Shown here piece by piece: positions 1-8,015 of a stretch of DNA of 17,639 nucleotides (its first letter is position 1; each line of letters begins with the position of its first letter). Under the pieces are notes generated by a model that did not search any database, had not been told where the DNA came from, and worked only from the letters and a program-made list of their open reading frames with translations. The stretch is from Flavobacterium sp. Lineage in GTDB: Bacteria; Bacteroidota; Bacteroidia; Flavobacteriales; Flavobacteriaceae. A program made the position numbers and the translations under genes. Location of the stretch: positions 1 through 17,639 of the forward strand of contig JAIXTU010000121.1 in assembly GCA_027483785.1 (NCBI GenBank). The letters run 5' to 3'.

Positions 1-1161
1 AAAAGCAGTAATCAAATTAGTGGCTTTCTTAAACTTCACAGGTTCTTTTTCGTACTCGCCTGTTTTTAAATTCGCTATTCCCATATTGGTGCTGGTAATG
101 TAAAAAAGCAAGTCGTTTTCCAACAAAATCACGTTTTTAAACCATGCACCAGTTTTGATTTCTTTTTTCAATTGCGTTTTACCCGTGGCTAAATCCAACG
201 AGTTTATCAATCCATCGTTCGAAGCATACGCATAATAGTTGTCGGTTTTTATAGTTTGAAAAATACTTCCCTTGATATCCGTTGGTTTTTCCCAGATACT
301 TTCGGCTGTTTGCGTGTTGTACATTTGAAAGTAACTGTTCTTCGTGTCCATCATTCTTAAGAGGAGTCCGTTGGAAGTGAACGTCATTTCATGCGTATTC
401 GCTTCGAGCTTGACTGGTTTTTGGGTTGTCCGATTTCCGGCGGGATCAATTTTATGTAGGTACGATTTATTGATGTCGCTTTCAGTAACGAAATAAAGTC
501 CGTTTGCCGCATCAGCAAGCACTTTTATGTATGGAAACGTTTTTTCCAGATCGCTGTACGTCCAATCAATTTTAAAGTTTTTCTTATCAATGCAAACAAT
601 TCCTTTTTCAGTACGCACAAAGAGTTTTCCGTTAGATTCGTAATACTTGGTAACGTCTATATAAGCTCCCATTGATTTCTTGTCGGAGAAATTAATCATG
701 CCTTCGTTTTGAAGTGTATTCATGTCGAAAACACCAAAACAATACCCAAGTTTGTTGCTTCCAAGCATGTAAATTTTTTGATTGGAGAAGTCGGGATGTA
801 CGCTAAAAACAGCAGCCATATCGTTTTTTGCCGGCGTAAAGACCTCATTTCCCGTGAAGTAGTTTAGAATTACTTTCGAGTATCCGCGTGTGAGCACGGC
901 GTAAGGCAGGTTATCCATAATGCTCATTTCCGTCGGATTTATTTTTCCGAGGGCATTGTAATCGTAAATGGATACGTTTTTATGGGCTTCAATAGCGGTC
1001 AATCCTTTTGAAGTTCCTACTAAAAGAATTCCGCCGGCAGCTACTTTAAGGGTTTCTATATTGCCATCCATCGCAAATGCAGCGGTTTCTTGAATGGTCT
1101 TTTGTGCAAACGTTGCTGATGCCCAAATAACAAGCAGCAAACTCATTTTTATTGTTTTCAT
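1..1161 (-). CDS. Secreted beta-propeller-like protein, 3' end cut by window edge
   Basis: This frame is open without a stop from an ATG at 1161 down to base 1 (387 codons), so the C-terminus lies outside the window. I translated it by hand across its whole length and found no frameshift. The N-terminus (MKTIKMSLLLVIWASATFAQ) is a Sec signal peptide with a likely cleavage site after A-x-A-Q, so the product is exported. The body contains recurring strands of the kind found in PQQ-like/quinoprotein or WD-like propellers, for example a segment reading VCIDKKNFKIDWTYSD, one reading LYFVTESDINKSYLHKID and one reading LINSLDLATGKTQLKKE. No catalytic motif is visible, so it is probably a binding or scaffold protein. 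It lies 194 bases downstream of the response regulator on the same strand, with no good promoter seen in between, so read-through from the regulator is possible. The fold assignment is inference from repeat style; that it is a real exported protein is firm. Confidence 0.8.
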   Translation of the reverse strand, partial: MKTIKMSLLLVIWASATFAQKTIQETAAFAMDGNIETLKVAAGGILLVGTSKGLTAIEAHKNVSIYDYNALGKINPTEMSIMDNLPYAVLTRGYSKVILNYFTGNEVFTPAKNDMAAVFSVHPDFSNQKIYMLGSNKLGYCFGVFDMNTLQNEGMINFSDKKSMGAYIDVTKYYESNGKLFVRTEKGIVCIDKKNFKIDWTYSDLEKTFPYIKVLADAANGLYFVTESDINKSYLHKIDPAGNRTTQKPVKLEANTHEMTFTSNGLLLRMMDTKNSYFQMYNTQTAESIWEKPTDIKGSIFQTIKTDNYYAYASNDGLINSLDLATGKTQLKKEIKTGAWFKNVILLENDLLFYITSTNMGIANLKTGEYEKEPVKFKKATNLITAF

Positions 1162-1355
1162 TCTTTAAGATTTTAGTTGGTTTCGGTAACTCGTTTTTGT
1201 TTTTGGAAAAGGCGTAGAAGATCTGTGCCCGGATTATCCGAGTTTTGTTAATTGTAAAGAGATGAGTAACTAATTCAGTTCGCGGTCAAATCGTACGTGT
1301 GCGAACCTTCTTTTGGTTTTATTGCTTTGAAATCGATTTTAGAAGAGAACTTCAG

Positions 1356-2042
1356 CTAAAACCATCTCTTTTTCAACGCAATTTTTATTGCCGCCGTTTT
1401 ATTGGAAACGTGGAGTTTCTCGTAGATATTGGCAATGTGTTTTCGGACGGTGTGTGGACTAATAAAAAGTTTGTCGGCTATTTCCTTGTAGTTTAATCCG
1501 GAAACGATTTCCTGAAGAATATCCATTTCACGAGACGTAAGATATTCAATCACATCAGACGCCGCTTCTGATTCATTTTCAGCCTTTTGAAACGATTTTT
1601 CGGAAACTTTCAACATTTCTAAAGTTCGTTTGGCTACGATGGGCGACATAGGAACTGAACCTTCGTACAACAATTCGGAAATGGAAGAAATTATTTTGGC
1701 AATCGATTCATCTTTAAGTAGATATCCACTCGCACCTGCTTTTACCGCATCGAAAATTTTCTCGTCTTCACTAAAGGCAGTAAGCATCAGAAACTGAATA
1801 TCGGGATAGATTTCTTTGGCGATCAATACGGTTTCGATTCCATCCATTTCGGGCATTTCAATGTCCATTAAAACAACTAAAGGCTGATTGTTTTTTGGAC
1901 GCTTTTCCATTTGCTGCAAAAAATCAATCCCATTTTCGGCGGTAAACAAAACCTCGATGGGCTGATTGTATTGAATTTGCTCCGTTAAAGTATTGCGCAA
2001 CAACCGCTTATCATCTACAATAGCAATGGATATTTTTTTCAT
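1356..2042 (-). CDS. NarL/LuxR-family response regulator
   Basis: The 228-residue product is a complete two-domain transcriptional regulator. Residues 1-125 form a receiver domain: acidic pair D10/D11, phospho-acceptor D60 in the string LMDIEMPEMDG, the conserved Thr at 88, and Lys 110 in GYLLKD. Residues about 166-228 form a LuxR/GerE helix-turn-helix (LTSREMDIL ... YKEIADKLFISPHTVRKHIANIYEKLHV), with the usual recognition helix around TVRKHI. The linker of about 40 residues is rich in Glu, Ser and Lys. The natural partner is the HisKA_3-type kinase encoded upstream at 2722-4788, because that kinase class works with NarL-type regulators; this pairing is inference from class and position. It sits 41 bases downstream of a lipoprotein gene, so it is probably co-transcribed with it. 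The DNA targets cannot be read from the sequence, although the neighbouring lipoprotein and propeller genes are reasonable candidates. Confidence 0.95.
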   Translation of the reverse strand: MKKISIAIVDDKRLLRNTLTEQIQYNQPIEVLFTAENGIDFLQQMEKRPKNNQPLVVLMDIEMPEMDGIETVLIAKEIYPDIQFLMLTAFSEDEKIFDAVKAGASGYLLKDESIAKIISSISELLYEGSVPMSPIVAKRTLEMLKVSEKSFQKAENESEAASDVIEYLTSREMDILQEIVSGLNYKEIADKLFISPHTVRKHIANIYEKLHVSNKTAAIKIALKKRWF

Positions 2043-2083
2043 TTTGCGTGTTTTAGCATTAGAGAAGCGCCCATAAAAACCGT

Positions 2084-2602
2084 TTACTGTTCTATGATAG
2101 TTCCTGAAAAAGTTGTTGCAGTTCCAGAACCTAGCGGAATCGGCGTAACATTAATTTGAGGAATTACTATTTTAGCTTTTCCGCCTGTTATTGTTACCGT
2201 AGCATCTACGGTTTGGCCGCTTACCGGATAGTAACTTGTTCCGTACTCTCCCGTTGCTTCATCGTAATTTGTACCTGCCGAAATCATGATTTCGTTCGCG
2301 TCTGGTAACTGACCATCTGTTTCTGTAATAATACGATACGTTCCAGCAGCAATACCTGTTTCTTCGCTAAAGATAACAATTGCCGTGTTTAAATTTGTTT
2401 GACCTCCGGTTGCATCAATGGCAGTGATGGCATTTTCAATACTGCCAGTCGCAAATCTTTGCGTTATCGAAGTGGTGTAGTTGGTGCTGCCAACACTCCA
2501 ACCGTTTGCTGAACCTCCGCCGCCTGAACTATCATCATCGGAACAATTAACCATAAAAAATGCTGCGATAGCAAGAACTGAAATTTTAAATACGTTTTTC
2601 AT
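2084..2602 (-). CDS. Small predicted surface-exposed lipoprotein of unknown function
   Basis: The product has 172 residues. A lipoprotein signal peptide ends at C20 (hydrophobic stretch, then F-M-V-N-C). The residues after the cysteine are S-D-D-D-S-S followed by a Gly/Ser linker. Known lipoprotein export signals in Bacteroidota are short acidic strings directly after the lipidated Cys, so this protein is predicted to be flipped to the outer face of the outer membrane. The mature part is rich in Thr, Ser, Gly and Ile/Val, with alternating hydrophobic residues that suggest an all-beta domain. I do not recognise a family. The gene lies between the sensor kinase (119 bases upstream) and the response regulator (41 bases downstream) on the same strand. 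It may be a ligand-binding accessory or a target of that system; this is inference from position alone. Confidence 0.85.
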   Translation of the reverse strand: MKNVFKISVLAIAAFFMVNCSDDDSSGGGGSANGWSVGSTNYTTSITQRFATGSIENAITAIDATGGQTNLNTAIVIFSEETGIAAGTYRIITETDGQLPDANEIMISAGTNYDEATGEYGTSYYPVSGQTVDATVTITGGKAKIVIPQINVTPIPLGSGTATTFSGTIIEQ

Positions 2603-2658
2603 TTTGGGAATTTTTAGAAATTAATACACTTGATTTGTTTTTGTAACTACTTACAGGA

Positions 2659-2689
2659 CAAAGCAAGGCATTAGCACTCCCTACAACAA
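2659..2689 (-). promoter_or_regulatory. Putative promoter for the lipoprotein-response regulator genes
   Basis: On the minus strand a TTG (2686-2684, with a second TTG directly before it at 2689-2687) is followed after 17 bases by TTGCTTTG (2666-2659), which matches the Bacteroidota -7 consensus TAnnTTTG at all but one fixed position. The predicted transcript start would leave a leader of about 50 bases before the lipoprotein ATG at 2602. It would let the lipoprotein and response regulator be expressed separately from the kinase. It was found by eye only. Confidence 0.4.
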
Positions 2690-2721
2690 TAACTCATTTG
2701 TACTATTTTCTTTTCAGTAAC

Positions 2722-4788
2722 TTAAATCGGAATTTCAATCTGCACTACTGTTCCGCTTGGTTTATTAGCTTCAAAATGTACTTTCCCTTTTAAATAATCA
2801 ACGCGCACCAAAATATTTTTCATACCTAAACCACCTTTTTCCATGGCTTCTTCCAAGTTAAAGCCAATACCGTTATCTTCAATCTGAACGGTTATTGCTG
2901 TACTTGTTTTGTTCAGTGCAATGTGCAATTCCGTTGCCTGCGCGTGTTTAATAACGTTGTTGATTAGCTCCTGAATAACGCGATACAAAATGGTTTCTTC
3001 GGTAAACTCCATTTGTTCTTTGAAACCCTGACTTTCAAAAGAAATTTTTAGTGTTTCTGCATCTACTTTTTCGATGAAGCTTCTGATATCGGATGCAATT
3101 CCCGATTTCAACAGAAAGTTTGGCATCATTTTGTGGCTAATCACGCGTACTTCTTTACAACTTTCATCAACTAAAGCCATGGTTTTTTCTGCCAGAAACC
3201 GATCTTCATCTCGAACAAGTTCTACACGAGTAAACAAACCGGACAGATTCATTTTCACGGCACTAAACAACTGACCCACGCCGTCGTGAAGATCCGATGC
3301 AATGCGCTTTCGTTCGGTTTCTTCGGCTTCAATAACTGCTTGGGTTAACAATTCGCGTTGTTTACTTTTTTCGGCTGCTAAAACTGCTTTTTGCTCTAAT
3401 TGTTTCTTTCTATACAAAACATATGCAATTAAGAGTACTAGAATAGCTGCAATTAGTATGAATCCAATCGTTGTGTTTTTGCGATTAAGAGCAAATTCTT
3501 TCTCTTTCAAAATTAATTTCTGCCGCAGGGCTTCTCTGCTCAAGCTTTTAATTTTTTCTTGTCTTTTTGACGCCTGCAGTTGGGTTTGCAAAATGGTTTT
3601 TCCTTGGTACGCGATGTGCAAACTGTCTTGTGCCAGCTGCAAACGCGCGCCGGACAGTGCTAATTTTTGTCTCGTTAATTCTAGTAAATTTCGACTTAAT
3701 GCTAACTGTTGGTTTGCAATTTTTAGATTCTTTATCGAATCGGCTTTGGAAAGCAATAAAATCTTGTTTTCTTTTTGCTGCGTTTCGAATTTAGTTTGGT
3801 AAAAAACAACCGATTTGCGTTGCAGTGAATCGCTAAGCTGGCTTTCTACTTTCCGAAGTTTGTCGAGATATTCGATTGTTTTTTTATCCTGATTACTGTT
3901 TCTAAAAAATGTAGAATAATACACATACACTTGTTGCAAACTACTATAGTCTTTTATTTTCTTGAAATAGTTTTCGCAAGTTTGCAGGGTATTTAATGCC
4001 TCGGGGTTATTCTGCAAAGCTTGGATTTCACCGATGTTACTCAAAGCCGTATTTTCAGAATGCACATCGCCCGCTTGTTTAGACAGCTTCAGCGATAAGC
4101 GGTAGTATTCCAAGGCTTTTTCAAAATCGGACTTGTAATAATAAATAACCCCGATTAGATTTGCATTGACGGCTTGCTCTTTAAATAACTTCAGCTTTTC
4201 ACAAAGCGCATTTGCTTTTATAGCTGTTTCAAGAGCAGCATCTAAATTATTTTCTGTAATGTGGAGGTTTGTTAGGTTTATGTAAATCAGCGCCTTCGGG
4301 TTATCTAATTTGTATTTTTCGGCAACTTTTAACCCTTTTTCAAAATACTGAAGTGCGAGTTTTTTGTTTTTCGTGTTGTTGTACATCATCCCGACGTTGT
4401 TGTACATGATAGCGGTTGAATACGGTATATCCAGTTTTTCGAATAGTTCTGCCGCTTCTAGAAAATACTTAGTCGCATTAGTGTAGTCGTTTCGAAGCGC
4501 GTAAATACTGGCTTTTATATTACGTGCCGAGGCCATTAGCGCCGGTTTTTTTATCTCGCGACTTCTGTTATAGAGATAGTCGCAAAGTGAAATTCCATTT
4601 CCAATATCGACTCTGAAATTTTCAAAGATATAATCGAGATGCCCTTTAATTTGGGTCGAATCGCGGTACGTTTTAGGAGCGAGTTTCAGCGTATCTGTGT
4701 GTATCGAAAAACGCTTCTCTTCCTTAACTTGAGAAAAAGTTACGTTTGAAACAGCGAAAAATAAGCAGTAAAGTACTATTCTGTGCAT
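2722..4788 (-). CDS. TPR-repeat sensor histidine kinase, HisKA_3 type
   Basis: The 688-residue membrane sensor kinase starts with a signal peptide (residues 1-20, ending NVTFSQ), followed by about five or six tetratricopeptide-like repeats (roughly 80-325; for example the segment around ALQYFEKGLKVAEKY), a long coiled-coil-like stretch (about 330-435) and one transmembrane helix (about 439-459). The cytoplasmic part has a HisKA_3 dimerisation domain with the phospho-acceptor H501 in ERKRIASDLHDGVGQLF, and a HATPase_c domain with N box around N610/N611 (QELINNVIKH), D box at D638 (EDNGIGF) and G box at 652-656 (GGLGM). All motifs needed for activity are present. The TPR part should lie in the periplasm and sense an unknown protein or stress signal. 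The likely partner is the NarL-type regulator at 1356-2042; the two genes are separated by a lipoprotein gene. Confidence 0.95.
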   Translation of the reverse strand: MHRIVLYCLFFAVSNVTFSQVKEEKRFSIHTDTLKLAPKTYRDSTQIKGHLDYIFENFRVDIGNGISLCDYLYNRSREIKKPALMASARNIKASIYALRNDYTNATKYFLEAAELFEKLDIPYSTAIMYNNVGMMYNNTKNKKLALQYFEKGLKVAEKYKLDNPKALIYINLTNLHITENNLDAALETAIKANALCEKLKLFKEQAVNANLIGVIYYYKSDFEKALEYYRLSLKLSKQAGDVHSENTALSNIGEIQALQNNPEALNTLQTCENYFKKIKDYSSLQQVYVYYSTFFRNSNQDKKTIEYLDKLRKVESQLSDSLQRKSVVFYQTKFETQQKENKILLLSKADSIKNLKIANQQLALSRNLLELTRQKLALSGARLQLAQDSLHIAYQGKTILQTQLQASKRQEKIKSLSREALRQKLILKEKEFALNRKNTTIGFILIAAILVLLIAYVLYRKKQLEQKAVLAAEKSKQRELLTQAVIEAEETERKRIASDLHDGVGQLFSAVKMNLSGLFTRVELVRDEDRFLAEKTMALVDESCKEVRVISHKMMPNFLLKSGIASDIRSFIEKVDAETLKISFESQGFKEQMEFTEETILYRVIQELINNVIKHAQATELHIALNKTSTAITVQIEDNGIGFNLEEAMEKGGLGMKNILVRVDYLKGKVHFEANKPSGTVVQIEIPI

Positions 4789-4893
4789 AACTCATTATCA
4801 AATTCGAGGCCTTTTAATTAAACTTCTGTACCGCGCAACCGGCAAATTCTCAGATGCAAATACGTCTATAGTAAAAGACTGGTATCAAATATG

Positions 4894-5817
4894 TTAGTTT
4901 GCTAACCAAATTGCTAGAATTGAACTCAATTTTTGGGCACCTGCCGCATTCAAATGATCGGCGTCGTAAAAATCGTGCATTACAAAACGCGGATCGGTGC
5001 TAAAATCCAAAAAACGAATATTTGAAGCTGTGTTTTGCAACTGCTGTACCACGTGCACAATTTCTTGCTTTTGCTCGACAGGAATTAACGTGCGATAGGA
5101 ATCTGTTGCAGGCAAAAGGACAAAAACTACTCTTATGTTGTGCTGTGTTGCAAGTAAAACTATATTTTGCAAGGCTTGTTTCTGTGCTGTTCGCTGCAAC
5201 TTTACGTCGGTTGCCTGCAAATCAAAAGTGTGCCGTTTGGCAGAAATTGCTGCCGATTCGCGCAGGCGTTTCGCATCGAAATCTTGGTACGTTATTCCGG
5301 CACCAAATGCACTGCACGTCACTTCCGATTTATTGTGTACGTAGTAGCCTAGAAGTCGGTCGATGTTTTGCAGCATTGAAAACGAACCCATTTCCAAATG
5401 ATTTTGCGGAAACTTACCGAACTGCATCGATCGGTAAATGTTGTAATGTCGCAAGCGCCAAGCCTCGGAACCCAGGATTAAGCTTTCGTACAAGCTAAAG
5501 TACGACACGCCCACGACCACCGTATTGAGTTTGGGAAGTCGATTTATTTCGTGCTTTAAAACCGCTAGAGTAACGTCGGGTGTTTCGGAAACGGAAGCTA
5601 GATTAAAGGTTTGTGGGTTTATATACTCCGGATTAATTCCGAAGTACGGATGCGAATCGCCGAGAATGAGCGTCGTAATCGTTTGTTTGTGCTTGTGCAA
5701 CTGGGTTTCGCGAAAGTTGGCATCGTTTGGAATGCATCGCAACGCCCATTCGCAAGCTACGAGCAGGACTGCAACGGGAGCAAAGAAAAGAAAAACGTGT
5801 TTTAGAAATTTTTTCAT
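4894..5817 (-). CDS. Membrane-anchored SGNH/GDSL-like hydrolase-fold protein
   Basis: I chose the ATG at 5817 (307 residues). The frame can be extended to a TTG at 5838, but that codon lies inside a -7 promoter box. Residues 1-26 form a hydrophobic anchor or signal. The string ILGDSHPYF places a G-D-S-H motif at 53-56, with S55 in the nucleophile position of SGNH hydrolases. Near the C-terminus D-A-D-H at 285-288 gives the D-x-x-H catalytic pair (D285, H288), followed by LNAAGAQKLS, which is typical of the closing block of this fold. Related proteins act as esterases or O-acyltransferase partners on cell-surface polysaccharides. No MBOAT acyltransferase gene is nearby, so it is an orphan here and its substrate is unknown. 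It lies upstream of the kinase gene on the same strand, 105 bases away. Confidence 0.75.
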   Translation of the reverse strand: MKKFLKHVFLFFAPVAVLLVACEWALRCIPNDANFRETQLHKHKQTITTLILGDSHPYFGINPEYINPQTFNLASVSETPDVTLAVLKHEINRLPKLNTVVVGVSYFSLYESLILGSEAWRLRHYNIYRSMQFGKFPQNHLEMGSFSMLQNIDRLLGYYVHNKSEVTCSAFGAGITYQDFDAKRLRESAAISAKRHTFDLQATDVKLQRTAQKQALQNIVLLATQHNIRVVFVLLPATDSYRTLIPVEQKQEIVHVVQQLQNTASNIRFLDFSTDPRFVMHDFYDADHLNAAGAQKLSSILAIWLAN

Positions 5818-5835
5818 GATGCAACTCGGCTGTTT

Positions 5836-5843
5836 CAAATGTA
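5836..5843 (-). promoter_or_regulatory. -7 promoter box upstream of the SGNH-like gene
   Basis: The minus-strand sequence TACATTTG is a perfect match to the Bacteroidota TAnnTTTG -7 element. Transcription starting about 7 bases downstream would give a leader of roughly 12 bases before the ATG at 5817. I see no TTG at the expected -33 distance, so the element is only half supported. It decides the start codon of the downstream gene, since the alternative TTG (5838-5836) is part of the box. Confidence 0.5.
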
Positions 5844-5951
5844 AAACTTTTGCCGTGCTGCTTCGTAATGTGTTGGACGAAAAAAACCAAGGAAACGAAT
5901 TTTTGTACCCGATTTTTCAAAATTCAGACGGATTTTCGTGCACGTTTTCGG

Positions 5952-6064
5952 GTTAGGGATTGGCAGCGGTACCCCGCATCCGCTGCGGCGGGGCGGAGTA
6001 AAGCAGAAAGCCCGACGGCGCCACACCTATCGTTTCAATTATAACGTGTGGCGCCGGAACCCCC
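5952..6064 (+). ncRNA. GC-rich multi-hairpin intergenic element, candidate Flavo-1-like RNA or repeat
   Basis: This GC-rich island sits in an otherwise AT-rich 355-base gap between two minus-strand genes; the rest of that gap shows no gene. Visible pairings are: GGG (5956-5958) with CCC (6011-6013); CCCCGC (5972-5977) with GCGGGG (5988-5993), or alternatively GCAGCGG (5963-5969) with CCGCTGC (5980-5986); and a perfect 11-base stem CGGCGCCACAC (6016-6026) with GTGTGGCGCCG (6046-6056) around a 19-base AT-rich loop, followed by GGAACCCCC. From memory, the frame GGGATT - hairpin - AAAGCCCGAC - hairpin - GGAAC - CCC recurs between genes in Flavobacteriaceae genomes and resembles the Flavo-1 RNA motif. 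That identification is recollection, not a search. The strand follows that orientation. It could instead be a non-transcribed palindromic repeat. Confidence 0.5.
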
Positions 6065-6194
6065 AAAAAATAGTATCGTGAGTTTGAAATAAAAATCTTT
6101 GTTAGAACGCTAAAAGTGTGGTTTTTAGAAAGTCGAAGAAAAACTTGCTCAGCTACTTTTTGAAGCTAACATCAATTTTTACATTGAACTCATG

Positions 6195-7820
6195 TTATTT
6201 AAAACTCTTATTTTTAAAACTCGAGATATCGATGACCTCTTCTTGTTCGCGATCGAAAGAAATTTCGACGCTGTCACCAACAATCGTAACCGGCAGTTGA
6301 TTAGACAGTTGCGAAGAACCTACGAAAATGTCGTTCTGGTTTTTAATGGTAAAGTAGTAAAAGCTATTGCCGTTTTTCACATCGGTTTGAATGCGACCTA
6401 TAACGCCTTTGAGCACCTCTTTTTGCGTAACGCTTTTGGCTCCAATTCCGTTGTCGGCCATGTTGTACACGTTTTTATACGACATCAAAGTTTCACGCAT
6501 GGTATTTCCAACGCCCACAATCGTGTAATCGCTGATGGAAACCATGGCAAACATTTTGACCAATCCGCCTGAATCTTTTAACGTCATTACATAGGTTGGA
6601 ATGTTGTTGATAATGTACGGAATTGGCGTTGAAGCTTGGTAACCTTTCTCTTGAACTTTACCTTCGGCCGAACGTTGTGCTGCGTATTCGGTAGCGCCGC
6701 TTTGCTTGTAATAGGTTGTTTCTTTGGTTCGGGTATCAACAAGAACAAACCCAACTGTTGATTCGTCTTTGCCCACCGACGATAATCCGGTGTACCAGTA
6801 CGATTTTTGGTTTTTGCCGTACACGAGTGTTAATCCTTCGGTAGTTTCGAGTTTATCGGCATTCGACCAGTTGAAATAGCCGTTAACGTATTCGCCCCAA
6901 TCGTCGAGTTGCTCTTCGATAAATGAAATGGGCTGAATCCGATCGATCCAAGCAGGCCTTGAAGTAAGTGAATACTCTTTGATTTCGCCGGTTTGCGCAT
7001 CGATTGAGAGTACGCCAGTGGCATCGCTTCCGTTAAAACCAATTTTCTTATCATAAGTGGTTACTATCCAGTACGGATTTCCAGCATCGTCGATTTCGAA
7101 TTTAAAGCCTGTGATTCCAGTAGCCATATAGCCGTTAAAATACACATGTCGATCGATGCGCGACCCAAAATACGCCGCCGGTTGGTACTTGATTTTTAGC
7201 GGTTTGTTGTTTACGGTGGTTACGAGTCGAACGTCGCGCTCGTTGGTTGCAGAAACCATAACGTAGCCCGGAGTACCTTCGGAATTGGCGTACCATTTAA
7301 AGAAACCGGTGTGCAATAGAGGTGCCACCCAGTAGAGTTCGTCTTTTACTTTTTGTATGGTAAAGTCGCCGATTTCAACTTGCGAACCGAGAGCAGGTTG
7401 CGAGCCGATGATTTTTTCGCCGAGTAGATACGCTAAATTTTCATCGACCACACGGATTTTATCGAGCGAAATCGGCGCAATATGCGTGGTAAGTTCTGTG
7501 CCGGTTTTAACGGTTCCAATTAATTTTTGGTAGGCATCGGCGTGAAACATCGGTAGCGAGGTAACCAACGGAACTACAGTTAAATACAACAAAACGATTA
7601 ACAGAGGAATTCCTAGTACTTTGCCAATCTTTCCAGAGGCAACTACTTGTTTGGATTTTGGATTAACAGAAAAACTAGTGAAAAAAACTACTGTTAGCAG
7701 CAAGGTAAACAGCAGTAAAAGTCCTAAGCCATAAAAGCCGTAATTTAATACGGGAAGTAAGAAATAGATTCCAAAATACAATGTGAGTAGAAGCAATAAA
7801 ATGCGTAATACTATTTTCAT
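6195..7820 (-). CDS. Three-TM membrane protein with large extracytoplasmic domain, family not recognised
   Basis: The 541-residue product has three hydrophobic segments near its N-terminus (about 4-23, 30-50 and 67-87), then a soluble part of about 450 residues. With no further membrane helices, the large part should sit on one side of the membrane, probably the periplasm. It contains a run rich in aromatic residues around YWVAPLLHTGFFKWYANSEG (about 160-185) and strand-like stretches with D-x-x-T-G-E patterns (about 275-290: LSIDAQTGEIKEYSL), reminiscent of PepSY or propeller strands. The last ~70 residues alternate hydrophobic and polar residues in the style of a small beta-barrel domain. 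There are no cysteines or obvious catalytic motifs. I do not recognise the family and make no functional claim. It is divergent from fabD with 195 bases between the starts. Confidence 0.85.
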   Translation of the reverse strand: MKIVLRILLLLLTLYFGIYFLLPVLNYGFYGLGLLLLFTLLLTVVFFTSFSVNPKSKQVVASGKIGKVLGIPLLIVLLYLTVVPLVTSLPMFHADAYQKLIGTVKTGTELTTHIAPISLDKIRVVDENLAYLLGEKIIGSQPALGSQVEIGDFTIQKVKDELYWVAPLLHTGFFKWYANSEGTPGYVMVSATNERDVRLVTTVNNKPLKIKYQPAAYFGSRIDRHVYFNGYMATGITGFKFEIDDAGNPYWIVTTYDKKIGFNGSDATGVLSIDAQTGEIKEYSLTSRPAWIDRIQPISFIEEQLDDWGEYVNGYFNWSNADKLETTEGLTLVYGKNQKSYWYTGLSSVGKDESTVGFVLVDTRTKETTYYKQSGATEYAAQRSAEGKVQEKGYQASTPIPYIINNIPTYVMTLKDSGGLVKMFAMVSISDYTIVGVGNTMRETLMSYKNVYNMADNGIGAKSVTQKEVLKGVIGRIQTDVKNGNSFYYFTIKNQNDIFVGSSQLSNQLPVTIVGDSVEISFDREQEEVIDISSFKNKSFK

Positions 7821-7963
7821 TTTCTTGTGTTTTTGTAATTAGTAAGCTGTTTTGTAAATGTGTTACGTTTAAAAACAATGTTATACAAAGAACTGCAAAA
7901 AGATGTTAGAAAGTGGAGTACTATTCGAATTCTGACTATTAATTAAGTGATAAAATTTTTAGG

Positions 7964-7990
7964 TTGAACTGCTTCGAATTACTTTCTTTG
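7964..7990 (+). promoter_or_regulatory. Putative fabD promoter
   Basis: TTG at 7964-7966 is followed after 16 bases by TTTCTTTG (7983-7990), which differs from the -7 consensus TAnnTTTG at one position. A start about 7 bases downstream would give a leader under 20 bases before the fabD ATG at 8016. The spacer is slightly shorter than usual for the phylum. It was assigned by eye and by position. Confidence 0.35.
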
Positions 7991-8015
7991 CAATTACAAA
8001 CATTCAAATTTACAG

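Noticed and set aside
1230..1240. Palindrome CGGATTATCCG upstream of the propeller gene
   Set aside because: It is a single short dyad with no second copy found at another promoter in the window; chance is a sufficient explanation.
1278..1306. Six-base inverted repeat GTTCGC/GCGAAC with a CGTACG palindrome in the loop, between the response regulator and the propeller gene
   Set aside because: The stem is short and has no T-tract on the minus strand, so it cannot be supported as a terminator or operator.
3302..3802. 166-codon open frame on the plus strand inside the sensor kinase gene
   Set aside because: It is antisense to a full set of kinase motifs, has no recognisable domain and its composition is that of a frame shadow.
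5022..5956. Several plus-strand frames of 60-160 codons over the SGNH-like gene and its upstream region
   Set aside because: They overlap a better-supported minus-strand gene with catalytic motifs and contain no plausible domains; Cys- and Arg-rich composition is typical of shadows.
5835..6044. Short open frames on both strands running through the GC-rich hairpin element
   Set aside because: Their coding stretch coincides with palindromic structure and they show no protein-like features.
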